Source: UBA9732 sp052170315
GTDB lineage: Bacteria > Spirochaetota > Spirochaetia > Sphaerochaetales > Sphaerochaetaceae
Length of the DNA stretch: 15,450 nucleotides
Assembly: GCA_052170315.1 (NCBI GenBank)
Contig: JBQNAT010000020.1
Coordinates: forward strand, 1 to 15,450
Direction: 5' to 3'
Shown here: piece by piece, positions 1-7,782 of the stretch
Layout: each line of letters opens with the position of its first letter
How positions within the stretch are numbered: position 1 is the stretch's first letter
The notes under the pieces: model-generated
What the model saw: the letters and a program-made list of their open reading frames with translations, nothing else
What the model was told of the DNA's origin: nothing
Databases searched by the model: none
Position numbers and translations under genes: made by a program

Positions 1-1593
1 TTTGTCGCATTGCTTATAATACTCTGCCTCAGCGCTCAGAGTGTATTCGCATGCATCATTTTCGGTGTTGGAAGAAAAGCTTCAGTTGACGGATCTACCA
101 TGACATCACACACATGTGATTCATCAGGTGATGATCTGAGGCTCTGGCTTATTCCATCAATGGAGGAAGGGTCTGAACGCGATATTGTTGTAAGCGGACG
201 AAGAGATGCCGATTACACCAATTTCCCGGAGGTTAAAGATTACGGTACAAGAGGAATTGTCGTAGATACATACACAAACGACAAGGATACCTACAGGTAT
301 CTGCATGCAATGTATTCCTTTGCAAATGAAAAGGGTGTGACAATGAACGAGTCCACCTGCGGATGTACAAAGGAACAGCGTAACGTATTTAAAAATTATG
401 AAGGCATTTGGGACTGCTACATGCTTCAGGATGCCGCTCTTGAAAACTGCGCCACAGCAAAGGAAGCTGTGGATTACATGGGTGAAAGGCTCAACGAAGG
501 CGGTTGGAACGGTTCTCCAGAGTGTATAATAATCGGAGACGGAACAGACGTATGGGTTTTCGAAGCATATGGCGGAAAGATGTGGTGTGCATTCAGGCTT
601 CCTGAAGATGCGGTATTTGTGTGTGCCAACCGCTGCAGGATTGATTTCTATGAAGAAAATGATCCTGAAAACTACGTCTCTGCACCTAATATGAAGGAAT
701 TTGCAATTGAAAACGGACTCTGGGATGGAAAAGGTGATTTCAGACCATGCCAGAGCTTCGGTGCAGGAAACTACTCATTTTCATGTGTAGCAAGAGAATG
801 GAGAGCAGTCTGCAACCTCACAAAAGCATATCCTCATCTTATAGAGAACGAAGATTATGCAGTTACAGCAACCCCTGACGATGATTTCCCGCTTTACATA
901 ATCCCCGATGAGAAGGTCTCAGTAGATAAAATACATACGCTCTGCTCCGATGCATATGAAGGGACAAAGTATGACCTTACTAAGTCCGCATATGCGGGGC
1001 AGTTTGGAAATATCCTTCAGTCAACATATGAGTACAGGCCTACAAACGTTGTCCAGTGCACATATTTCCAGATTTCGAACGTCAAGGCCTGGCTTCCTGA
1101 AGAAGCGAGATGCCTTGTTTACTTTGGCTGGGGCGCTCCAAGCACAACCTACCTTACTCCCGTATGGGCTTCACAGAATCACCTTTTGCCCCATTTCTAT
1201 ACCGGCGTAAGAGCAGGTTACAATAAAGATTCAGGCTGGTGGAACCAGATGCTTGTGCAGGAAGCTGCAACAATCAACTATGCCGATGCCATTAATGTCA
1301 TCAAATCTATCCGTGACCCGCTTATGGCTGATCAGTACGATACTACTTTTGCCGTACAGAATCAGGCTACAAAGATGATTAAAAACGGCGATATTGACGG
1401 CGCAAAAGAACTTATAACAGCTTATTCGGATGGTCAGGCCAAAATGTGGTTTGATATCTACGGAGAACTCTCCACACAGCTTCTTGCCAGATATGCTATT
1501 GGAAGAGTCAACATGACAAGGCCAACAACTCCTGATCCGGAATGGTGGAAGTCAGTTGTTTCAGCTGTACGTGCAGTCAGCGACGCACAGTAA
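1..1593 (+). CDS. C69-family dipeptidase, exported (5' end cut by window)
   Basis: The protein is an N-terminal-nucleophile peptidase of family C69 (old U34; PepD-like), which cleaves dipeptides or acts as an amidase. The frame is open from base 1 (FVALLII...), so the true start lies upstream. What remains begins inside a hydrophobic signal peptide ending in VFA, followed by the Cys codon at 52-54. In the family this Cys becomes residue 1 and the nucleophile after cleavage. The N-terminal signature after it (CIIFGVG, then DGSTM and SHTCDS) and the internal WDCYMLQDAALENC and PEEARCLVYFGWGAPST segments are shared with the downstream gene. The TTG at 10 is not a credible start because it would shorten the signal peptide. 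It heads a three-gene operon; its stop codon overlaps the next gene's Shine-Dalgarno. Export to periplasm or surface is inferred; the substrate is unknown. Confidence in the family is high. Confidence 0.88.
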   Translation, partial: FVALLIILCLSAQSVFACIIFGVGRKASVDGSTMTSHTCDSSGDDLRLWLIPSMEEGSERDIVVSGRRDADYTNFPEVKDYGTRGIVVDTYTNDKDTYRYLHAMYSFANEKGVTMNESTCGCTKEQRNVFKNYEGIWDCYMLQDAALENCATAKEAVDYMGERLNEGGWNGSPECIIIGDGTDVWVFEAYGGKMWCAFRLPEDAVFVCANRCRIDFYEENDPENYVSAPNMKEFAIENGLWDGKGDFRPCQSFGAGNYSFSCVAREWRAVCNLTKAYPHLIENEDYAVTATPDDDFPLYIIPDEKVSVDKIHTLCSDAYEGTKYDLTKSAYAGQFGNILQSTYEYRPTNVVQCTYFQISNVKAWLPEEARCLVYFGWGAPSTTYLTPVWASQNHLLPHFYTGVRAGYNKDSGWWNQMLVQEAATINYADAINVIKSIRDPLMADQYDTTFAVQNQATKMIKNGDIDGAKELITAYSDGQAKMWFDIYGELSTQLLARYAIGRVNMTRPTTPDPEWWKSVVSAVRAVSDAQ

Positions 1594-1598
1594 GGAGG
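1592..1598 (+). promoter_or_regulatory. Strong Shine-Dalgarno overlapping the upstream stop
   Basis: AAGGAGG sits across the TAA stop of the first dipeptidase, 7 bases before the ATG at 1606. It fixes the start of the second dipeptidase and suggests translational coupling. Confidence 0.8.
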
Positions 1599-1605
1599 AT
1601 ATAAG

Positions 1606-3252
1606 ATGAAACTTAAAAGAGCTTTATCATTGATCTTGATTGTAGCGCTGATAGCGGTTCAAAGTGCAGCAGCATGTACAATCTTTGCAGTAGGAAAAAA
1701 CGCCACAACGGATGGTTCAACAATGATAAGCCATTCCTGTGACTCAAACGGCGATGATCTAAGGCTATGGCTAATACCTGGGCAGGAAGCCGGAACAACG
1801 CGTGAAATCGTAAAATCCGGCCGTGCCGGTTCCGATTTCTCAAATTTCCCCGAAGTTGAATACGGACCAAGGGCACAAATTGTAGGTTCCTACGTAAATG
1901 AAAAGAATACAAACCAGTATATCCACGGTATGTATTCCTTCATGAACGAGAAGGGACTTGCCATGGGTGAATCCACCTGCGTTATGAGTTTCAGCGATGA
2001 CCGTGGTATTGCTGCAAACATGGCTTTCAGCGAATTGAGAAAGAAAGGGAAGTGGGATTGCTACATGCTCCAGGATGCTGCCCTTGAAAATTGCTCAACA
2101 GCACGCGAAGCTGTAAGATTCATGGGTGACTGCCTTGAAAAGGACGGCTGGGCAGATTTCTGCTGCGAATGTATCAATATATGCGATGGAAACGAAGCCT
2201 GGGTTTTTGAGGCATACGGAGGACATGAATGGTGTGCAATAAAAGTCCCCGACAATGCTGTTTTTGTAGCTGCAAACAGAGCCAGAATCAATGTATATAA
2301 GGAAAATGACCCTGATTTCATGTGCAGTCCTACTCTCAAGTCTTTTGCTGTTGAGAATAACCTTTGGGATGGAAAAGGTAATTTTGAACCTTGCAATGCA
2401 TACTCATGGAATAACTATGACAACATGGGTTGTACGCTCAGAGAATGGAGAGCGATAACCCTTCTGAATCCCGAGCTTTACGGAAATCTTGATCCGTTCG
2501 GTGACTGCAATGAGTATCCCCTCTTTGTTGTTCCAAGCGAAAAAATATCTGTAAATACAATTCATCAGCTCTATCAGGACTATTATGCAGGAACTGAATT
2601 CGACCTTTCAAGGACAGTACAGGCCGGAGAGTTCGGAAACGTACTTTATAACAACCACAACACCCTTAAGAACTCTACAAGAAAAGGTATTGCACGACCA
2701 ATCAATATGTTCCGTGCAACATATCTTCAGATTGCAAATGTAAATGCATCTCTTCCAGAGGAAGCAAGATGCCTTGTCTGGGTAGGTTTTGGGGCTCCAA
2801 GCACCATTTACCTGACACCTCTGTTTGCATCTGCAACGAAGCTTCCGAAACAGATGAGCATAGGCGTGAGGACAGAATATGACGAAAATTCCGCATGGTG
2901 GAACCAGAGTCTTGTTCAGCAGCTTTCCCAGATCAACTACGAATCTGCAATTCAGGATATTCGTGGAGTAAGAGACCCTAAAATGGATAGAATCTACAGA
3001 CAGACCGCTATTGTTCAGGGTATAGCCGCTTCAATGATCGAAGTTGGTCAAACTGACCTCGCAGTTAAGTATCTTACCAATTATGCCAATACGGTCGCAA
3101 ATGACTGGTTCGATACATATGCAGACCTTGCAGATATGCTTACAGCAAAGTACATGAACGGTCTCATCAACATGAAGGTTCCAAAACGTTCTGAATGGTG
3201 GAACAACATTGTTCTTGAAAACATGGGCGATAAGCTCAGACCAATTGAATAA
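1606..3252 (+). CDS. C69-family dipeptidase, exported, second paralogue
   Basis: This is a full-length (548 aa) C69-family peptidase. It has a basic start (MKLKR), a hydrophobic core at residues 6-18 and a signal-peptidase site AAA before Cys24. Cys24 is the predicted N-terminal nucleophile, and its context (CTIFAVGKNATTDGSTM) is the family signature. AAAC is a poor lipobox because Ala is at -3, so type I cleavage is more likely than lipidation. The protein aligns along its whole length with the upstream gene, but it has an insertion near residues 125-145 (between ESTC and WDCYML) and another near residues 345-365. It lies 12 bases after the previous stop and 12 bases before the lipoprotein, so the three genes are presumably cotranscribed. 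A role in scavenging peptides at the cell envelope fits but is not shown by the sequence. Confidence 0.9.
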   Translation: MKLKRALSLILIVALIAVQSAAACTIFAVGKNATTDGSTMISHSCDSNGDDLRLWLIPGQEAGTTREIVKSGRAGSDFSNFPEVEYGPRAQIVGSYVNEKNTNQYIHGMYSFMNEKGLAMGESTCVMSFSDDRGIAANMAFSELRKKGKWDCYMLQDAALENCSTAREAVRFMGDCLEKDGWADFCCECINICDGNEAWVFEAYGGHEWCAIKVPDNAVFVAANRARINVYKENDPDFMCSPTLKSFAVENNLWDGKGNFEPCNAYSWNNYDNMGCTLREWRAITLLNPELYGNLDPFGDCNEYPLFVVPSEKISVNTIHQLYQDYYAGTEFDLSRTVQAGEFGNVLYNNHNTLKNSTRKGIARPINMFRATYLQIANVNASLPEEARCLVWVGFGAPSTIYLTPLFASATKLPKQMSIGVRTEYDENSAWWNQSLVQQLSQINYESAIQDIRGVRDPKMDRIYRQTAIVQGIAASMIEVGQTDLAVKYLTNYANTVANDWFDTYADLADMLTAKYMNGLINMKVPKRSEWWNNIVLENMGDKLRPIE

Positions 3253-3264
3253 GGAGATTCCGCA

Positions 3265-3627
3265 ATGAAAAAAAGCATACTGGCAGTGATGGTTGTTTTG
3301 GTGATTCTTCTGGTAGGTTGTTCTACTGTGAAAACTCCGCAACGGGAAGCCATCAAGCTTGAAGCTGAATACGGTCTTGTAGGCTATAATTTTGTATATG
3401 TTCTTGACGGTAATATGCTGCAGTTTAAGTTTATCGACATCGTAGGAGTTGATGAGATACCTTTAATTGCAACTACTCTGATGAATATTATGCCGGGTGC
3501 CGTTTCATATGAAATGGCAGGCCCCGGTAAAATGCTTTTCATACTTGACGGAAATATGTCGGAAGAGCAGTTCAATACATTTGTAGAAACTGCAAACGGA
3601 TTAATTTACAAAACATTCTTCAAGTAA
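3265..3627 (+). CDS. Small lipoprotein, unknown function
   Basis: This 120-aa protein has a type II signal peptide: MKK, a hydrophobic run at residues 5-17, and the lipobox LVGC at 16-19, so Cys19 should be lipidated. The mature part of about 100 residues contains no domain that I recognise. It has hydrophobic strands alternating with helices (VYVLDGNMLQFKFIDI, and MLFILDGNMSEEQF near the end); the LDGNM motif occurs twice, at about residues 47-51 and 94-98. The Shine-Dalgarno AAGGAGA overlaps the preceding stop codon. It is the last gene of the dipeptidase operon and may be an accessory or anchoring partner of those enzymes, but that is only inferred from position. High confidence that it is a gene and a lipoprotein; function unknown. 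Confidence 0.82.
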   Translation: MKKSILAVMVVLVILLVGCSTVKTPQREAIKLEAEYGLVGYNFVYVLDGNMLQFKFIDIVGVDEIPLIATTLMNIMPGAVSYEMAGPGKMLFILDGNMSEEQFNTFVETANGLIYKTFFK

Positions 3628-3644
3628 TGGAATATAAAATCAAA

Positions 3645-3684
3645 ACAGAGGGAGAGACGTCATTTCAGGCGTTTCGCCCTCTGT
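3645..3684 (+). terminator. Hairpin after the dipeptidase operon
   Basis: ACAGAGGG (3645-3652) pairs with CCCTCTGT (3677-3684). A second helix inside it, GAGACG/CGTTTC, pairs with one G-T wobble. The loop is 10 bases. It lies 17 bases after the lipoprotein stop. No T tract follows, so it may be a weak terminator or an mRNA-stabilising 3' structure. Confidence 0.55.
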
Positions 3685-3768
3685 TCAAATTAAAACTTAC
3701 ATTCTCTGGTTATGCCTGATTAAACACCTGTAGGTTTAAATAATTAGCACATAGCATTATGCATGTAA

Positions 3769-3797
3769 TTGAACAACTGGAATACTTTTGGTAAAAT
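3769..3797 (+). promoter_or_regulatory. Sigma-70 promoter for the transglutaminase-like/GNAT unit
   Basis: TTGAAC (3769-3774) and TAAAAT (3792-3797) are separated by exactly 17 bases and lie about 60 bases before the next start codon. Just downstream an inverted repeat AAGTTA (3800-3805) / TAACTT (3814-3819) covers the likely start of transcription and could be an operator. The promoter is a good match; the operator is a guess. Confidence 0.6.
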
Positions 3798-3859
3798 ACA
3801 AGTTAAGTATGTCTAACTTAAATGCGTTCACTTTCCGCTTGCAGAGAGGTAAAAATTGA

Positions 3860-4570
3860 ATGAATCAATATCTAAAAGAAACGCCTATGCTGAATTATTC
3901 AAATCCCGAAATTCAGCATTTGATTAATAATCGCGGTTGGAAAGATTTGGAACCATTTGAACGGATAAAGGCAATATACCTCTACACTAAAGATGAAATT
4001 CTATTCGGCTATAATGCGGATGACGATATTTCCGCATCTCAGGTATTATCGGACGGATACGGACAATGCAACACAAAAGGTACTTTGTTCATGGCTCTGC
4101 TTAGAGGTTGTGATATTCCATGTCGTATTCATGGGTTTACGATAGATAAAAAACTGCAAAAAGGGGCCATGACCGGCATTGTATACAGGAACGCTCCCGG
4201 AAATATTTTTCATAGCTGGGTTGAAGTTTATCTTGAGGATACATGGTATGAGCTGGAAGCCTTTATTCTGGATAAGCTCTATCTTGAGAATTTGCAGGCT
4301 GCAAACAAGGACTGTACAGGTGCGTTTTGCGGCTACGGTGTTGCCGTGAAAGATTTTAGACATCCTGCTATCGAATTTGAAAGAAACAACACCTATATCC
4401 AGAGCGAGGGAATAAATCAGGATTTTGGTGTTTACGATTCACCGGATGAATTACTGAAAGAACACGGTCAGGAAATAGGAAAAATCAAAGGTTTCCTATA
4501 CCGCAGTCTTGGCAGGCATTTGATGAATCGGAATATTCGCAGAATCAGACAGAAAAAAACAGGATTATAA
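3860..4570 (+). CDS. Transglutaminase-like (papain-fold) domain protein
   Basis: This 236-aa cytoplasmic protein has no signal peptide or membrane segment. The central part carries a transglutaminase/papain-fold core. DGYGQCNTKG gives the candidate nucleophile Cys70, and IFHSWVEVYLEDTWYELEAF gives His118. The third catalytic position, usually Asp about 15 residues after the His, falls on Glu133, so the activity is uncertain. Bacterial members of this fold act as peptidases, amidases or crosslinking enzymes; the substrate cannot be told here. The C-terminus is strongly basic (residues ~210-236, rich in Arg and Lys). Shine-Dalgarno GAGAGG at 3844-3849 supports the start. Only 9 bases separate it from the acetyltransferase, so the two are probably cotranscribed. 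The neighbours on both sides are unrelated, and the pair may have been acquired horizontally. Confidence 0.75.
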   Translation: MNQYLKETPMLNYSNPEIQHLINNRGWKDLEPFERIKAIYLYTKDEILFGYNADDDISASQVLSDGYGQCNTKGTLFMALLRGCDIPCRIHGFTIDKKLQKGAMTGIVYRNAPGNIFHSWVEVYLEDTWYELEAFILDKLYLENLQAANKDCTGAFCGYGVAVKDFRHPAIEFERNNTYIQSEGINQDFGVYDSPDELLKEHGQEIGKIKGFLYRSLGRHLMNRNIRRIRQKKTGL

Positions 4571-4579
4571 CAGAAGCGT

Positions 4580-5161
4580 ATGAATACGTTAGTAAAAGTT
4601 GAAAATTTAACCAAAGAACAGCTGGAACATATAACTACTCAAATTGGAGAAGCTTTTGCCGCGGAAAAAGGCGGAATTACAGGCATAATCAGCCATCATA
4701 CTTTAAGGGAATATATCAAAATAGCTGCAGAAATAGCCTATGAAAGCGGTTACCTGTATACCATTGATTATAAAGGCTACATTGTATTCTATCCCAAAAA
4801 TAAAAAGATACCGCTTCGCTATCATTTTAAGATGGCGTATAAAGTGTTGAAAAGAATCCCTTTCTCTGAGGTTTGCAAATATATAAAAGGAATCAGCGGT
4901 TGGATAGGTTATGAGAAAATTTATCGTAAGCAAGATTATATAGCTGTCTTTATGCTCGCAATTCCTTTGGAATTTCAGGGGCAGGGCAGAATGAAACCTC
5001 TCTTATCCCATGCATTTGCAGAAGCAGAAAAAAAGGGAGTGCCATGTGTCTTGGATACAGACACGGAGTTAAAGCAGGATAAATACATCAAATGCGGAAT
5101 GCATTTAAAAAGAAAACAGCTGTTAAAAAGCGGAATCAGTGTATATGTAATGGAACGATAG
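4580..5161 (+). CDS. GNAT-family N-acetyltransferase
   Basis: This 193-aa protein has a C-terminal GNAT fold. The acetyl-CoA motif A is seen as LAIPLEFQGQGRMKPLL (about residues 126-142, with Q133-G134-Q135-G136 binding the pyrophosphate). It is followed by an Ala/Glu-rich helix, the strand VPCVLDTD, and a helix ending YIKCGM, which resembles the usual motif B ('YxxxGF'). The N-terminal 90 residues are less typical and include aromatic strands (YTIDYKGYIVFY). The acceptor substrate is unknown; small molecules or protein N-termini are both possible. Translation probably depends on the gene before it, since the gap is 9 bases and only a weak AGAAG precedes the ATG. It is the last gene of the two-gene unit. 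No clear terminator follows; only a weak 5-bp hairpin with a T run is seen around 5148-5183. Confidence 0.8.
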   Translation: MNTLVKVENLTKEQLEHITTQIGEAFAAEKGGITGIISHHTLREYIKIAAEIAYESGYLYTIDYKGYIVFYPKNKKIPLRYHFKMAYKVLKRIPFSEVCKYIKGISGWIGYEKIYRKQDYIAVFMLAIPLEFQGQGRMKPLLSHAFAEAEKKGVPCVLDTDTELKQDKYIKCGMHLKRKQLLKSGISVYVMER

Positions 5162-5216
5162 AAATACAGCTTCCACTTTTTTAATCATGAAGGAATGCAA
5201 AAAAACCGCAAAGTAC

Positions 5217-5245
5217 TTGAAAAAGTTGAAAATCTCCTGTAGAGT
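5217..5245 (+). promoter_or_regulatory. Possible promoter for the tRNA pair
   Basis: TTGAAA (5217-5222) and TAGAGT (5240-5245) are 17 bases apart, placing the start of transcription about 15 bases before tRNA-Thr. The -10 matches TATAAT at only four positions. A second TTGAAA at 5226-5231 has no good partner. Confidence 0.4.
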
Positions 5246-5267
5246 GCATTTTGTCGCAATGATACAT

Positions 5268-5341
5268 GCCACCTTAGCTCAGTTGGCCAGAGCACGTGAC
5301 TTGTAATCTCGGGGTCGTCAGTTCGAATCCGACAGGTGGCT
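5268..5341 (+). tRNA. tRNA-Thr (anticodon TGT), with two stem mismatches
   Basis: The cloverleaf folds as acceptor GCCACCT/AGGTGGC, D stem GCTC/GAGC, anticodon loop CTTGTAA (anticodon TGT at 5302-5304, reading ACA) and T loop TTCGAAT. The discriminator base is T5341 and no CCA is encoded. Two pairs are broken: T-T in the middle of the anticodon stem (CGTGA/TCTCG) and A-C in the T stem (GTCAG/CCGAC). The usual forms would be TCACG and GTCGG. It is still clearly a Thr tRNA, but it may be a degenerate or minor copy. It is cotranscribed with tRNA-Tyr, 10 bases downstream. Confidence 0.9.
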
Positions 5342-5351
5342 TAAATATCAT

Positions 5352-5433
5352 GGAGAGGTTCCCGAGCGGTCAAAGGGGGCAGACTGTAAATCTGTTGGCT
5401 CAGCCTTCGAAGGTCCGAATCCTTCTCTCTCCA
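5352..5433 (+). tRNA. tRNA-Tyr (anticodon GTA), with C at position 55
   Basis: This is a class II tRNA with a long variable arm (GGC-TCA-GCC), as expected for bacterial tRNA-Tyr. The acceptor GGAGAGG pairs with TCTCTCC with a G-T wobble at the seventh pair. The anticodon stem is GCAGA/TCTGT around loop CTGTAAA, with GTA at 5386-5388. The T stem GAAGG/CCTTC is perfect, but the T loop is TCCGAAT, so the near-invariant T55 (pseudouridine site) is C. The discriminator is A5433 and no CCA is encoded. Confidence 0.9.
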
Positions 5434-5441
5434 GAATTTCA

Positions 5442-5475
5442 GGTCTTTTTCAGAAGAAAAAGGCCTTGATTTTTT
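5442..5475 (+). terminator. Intrinsic terminator after the tRNA pair
   Basis: GGTCTTTTT (5442-5450) pairs with AAAAAGGCC (5457-5465) around loop CAGAAG, with one T-G wobble. A T-rich tract follows to 5475. It starts 9 bases after tRNA-Tyr and ends 20 bases before the next start codon, so any separate promoter for the following gene must overlap it, or the gene relies on read-through. Confidence 0.75.
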
Positions 5476-5495
5476 ATGTGCGTTAAAGGTTCAAA

Positions 5496-5948
5496 ATGAG
5501 CAGCTGCTTTTATGAAAAAGGACTTAGATTCGAATGTCAGAACTGCAACTACTGCTGCGGAGCTGAACCGGGTTATGTTTTTCTAAGTGAAGAAGATATT
5601 AAGAAACTCTCAGAAGGCTTTGCCATGGGCCGGCAGCAGTTTTTAGATACATACTGCCGTTATGTGGACATGGGCATGTGCAAAATGATAAGCCTTTGCG
5701 AAAAAGAAAACTATGACTGCATTTTTCTTGAGAACAAACGGTGCCTTGTTTATAAGTGCAGACCCTGTCAATGCGAAACCTATCCTTTTTGGAAACATAT
5801 CCTTGAAAGCAGTGAAACATGGGAAGAAGAAGCCAAAGCCTGCCCGGGAATAGGAAAAGGTAAACTATATACAAAGAAAGAAATTGAGGCTAAGCTTTCG
5901 AGTAGGCGTGGAAACAATCCTGTGATGCTTATTCAAACAGGATCTTGA
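5496..5948 (+). CDS. YkgJ-type cysteine-cluster protein (putative Zn/Fe-binding)
   Basis: This 150-aa soluble protein has the cysteine pattern of the YkgJ/UPF0153 family (CxCxxCC zinc- or iron-chelating domain). FECQNCNYCCG places Cys14, Cys17, Cys20 and Cys21. Further cysteines follow in CIFLENKRC, YKCRPCQCETYPFW and KACPGIG. The family binds metal, possibly as an oxygen-sensitive Fe-S or Fe centre; its biochemical role is not settled. The ATG at 5496 follows a weak AAAGG. The gene lies 19 bases upstream of dnaG and is probably the first gene of the dnaG-rpoD transcription unit. No signal peptide is seen. Confidence 0.8.
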   Translation: MSSCFYEKGLRFECQNCNYCCGAEPGYVFLSEEDIKKLSEGFAMGRQQFLDTYCRYVDMGMCKMISLCEKENYDCIFLENKRCLVYKCRPCQCETYPFWKHILESSETWEEEAKACPGIGKGKLYTKKEIEAKLSSRRGNNPVMLIQTGS

Positions 5949-5967
5949 AATAATGTTTGGGACTTGA

Positions 5968-7782
5968 ATGGCAAAATATTCTGAAGCTGTATTGGAAACT
6001 ATAAAATCCAAACTTTCTATGAGCGAGGTAGTGTCTCCGTACGTAAGGCTCACCAGAAAAGGTGACAGGTACTGGGGGCTGTGCCCGTTCCATCAGGATA
6101 AAAATCCGTCTTTTACCGTTGTGGACAACAGCGGCGCAAGCGGAGGTTTCTACAAATGCTTTGCCTGTGGCAAAGGCGGCGGGCTTTTTAACTTTATCAT
6201 GGAGATAGAGCATGTAAACTTCTCCGAATCGGTAGAGATTCTTGCGAAAAAAGCAGGGGTTGAGCTTAAGGAAGAGTCAGAAGCCGAAAAAAAAGAAATC
6301 AATAAAAAAAAGGCAATAGGAGAGATATACGACAGACTGAGCAAAGCTCTTCACCATTATCTTCTTACAAGTCCGGCAGCGGAAAAGGCCCGCGGTTATG
6401 TGGAAAGGAGAGGGGTCTCAAAGGAAACCTGTGATAAGTTCCTTCTTGGTTACGTCCCGTCTCAGTACGAATGGCTGTATAATTTTCTAAAAAAAAGGAA
6501 CTATTCCGATGAAATACTGAAAGAAACCGGCTTGTTTAACAAAAATAACGAAAAATCAGGTTTTTTCAGAGATAGGATAATGTTCCCCATAAGGACATGG
6601 CAGGGAAACTGTGTTGCCTTCAGCGGAAGGGACCTTTCAGGTGACAGCCAGGCCGCGAAATATAAAAATTCCCCGGAAACGGCTCTATACAGTAAAAGAA
6701 GCGTACTTTTCGGTTTTTATGAAAGCATAAAGGCATTAAAAGAAAAGAAGGAAATAATAATCTGTGAAGGAAACTTTGATGTAATTTCTCTGCATCAGGC
6801 AGGACTGGATTTTTCTTGCGCCACATGCGGAACGGCTCTTACGGAAGAACATATCGGACTTATCAAAAGATACTGTGACAGGATATATCTGCTTTTCGAT
6901 TCCGATACCGCAGGCCAGAAGGCAACCCGGAAGGCTCTTTTCCTGTGTCAGAAAAACGATCTGTCAAATTTTGTTATGAAACTTGAAGGCGCAAAGGATG
7001 CTTCCCAGATGCTTGAAGAGCAGGGCGCGGAGGCACTGCAAAGATGCTGCGCAAATTCAGTTCCGGGCTTTTCTTATCTTGTATCTTCGGCGTTAAAAAT
7101 GTATGATATACGGCAGCCCAAAGGCAAATCATCCGTTTTTAAGGAGGTTAAACCATATCTTGACGCTACGATTTCAGATATTGAGCGTCAGGGATATATA
7201 AAATATCTTTCAAACGTGCTCCGGATATCAGAGGAGCGGGTGATGAGTGATTATCTGAGACAGCGGCCGGAAGAAACCGTAAATACAGAAGCTGAAACCA
7301 CGGCAAAAAACAAATACAATCCGCTTAAAACATCCGCAGAACTCACCGCCATGCTTATTCTTCTGAAGAGCAGAGATAGGTTCGAAAAATTCAGGAATCA
7401 GATTAAACTTGGTCAGCTAACCGATATTGCTGCAAGAAAGCTTTACACTGTACTGGAAGACGCAAGCAGAGGAGAGGTAAGAACTGATGATGTTATCCTG
7501 CAAATGATTGACGAACCGGAACTCAGAGATTTGGCGGCATTGGCTTTCACCAGCGAGATGTACGAACGCATGAATGTGGATGAAACACTTGAAGATGCGG
7601 TTTACCAGATAAAACTTGCTCAGCTTGAGGAAAGACGTGCCTCCATACAAAGGATGCTCAACGAGGGAGAAATGGATATGACAAGTGAACAGGAGCTTGC
7701 CAATCTTCTGAGCATGAAGATTTCACTGGACAGAGAGATTGAAGAACTTAAGGGCGATATGGAAGTTAAGGACAATAACTGA
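5968..7782 (+). CDS. dnaG: DNA primase
   Basis: DnaG synthesises the RNA primers for lagging-strand replication and works with the replicative helicase. The N-terminal CHC2 zinc ribbon is complete (Cys39, His42, Cys64, Cys67), with slightly more sequence than usual between the halves (around DNSGASGG). The catalytic core contains FRDRIMFPI and VAFSGRDL. The Toprim motifs follow as EGNFDV (Glu267) and DSDTAGQKA (Asp311 and Asp313). The last ~150 residues are a divergent helicase-interaction region rich in charged helices. At 604 aa the length is normal. The N-terminus MAKYSEAVLETIKSKLSMSEVVSPYVRL matches the usual DnaG start, although the Shine-Dalgarno is weak. The TGA stop shares its A with the ATG of rpoD, so the two are translationally coupled. 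Confidence 0.97.
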   Translation: MAKYSEAVLETIKSKLSMSEVVSPYVRLTRKGDRYWGLCPFHQDKNPSFTVVDNSGASGGFYKCFACGKGGGLFNFIMEIEHVNFSESVEILAKKAGVELKEESEAEKKEINKKKAIGEIYDRLSKALHHYLLTSPAAEKARGYVERRGVSKETCDKFLLGYVPSQYEWLYNFLKKRNYSDEILKETGLFNKNNEKSGFFRDRIMFPIRTWQGNCVAFSGRDLSGDSQAAKYKNSPETALYSKRSVLFGFYESIKALKEKKEIIICEGNFDVISLHQAGLDFSCATCGTALTEEHIGLIKRYCDRIYLLFDSDTAGQKATRKALFLCQKNDLSNFVMKLEGAKDASQMLEEQGAEALQRCCANSVPGFSYLVSSALKMYDIRQPKGKSSVFKEVKPYLDATISDIERQGYIKYLSNVLRISEERVMSDYLRQRPEETVNTEAETTAKNKYNPLKTSAELTAMLILLKSRDRFEKFRNQIKLGQLTDIAARKLYTVLEDASRGEVRTDDVILQMIDEPELRDLAALAFTSEMYERMNVDETLEDAVYQIKLAQLEERRASIQRMLNEGEMDMTSEQELANLLSMKISLDREIEELKGDMEVKDNN

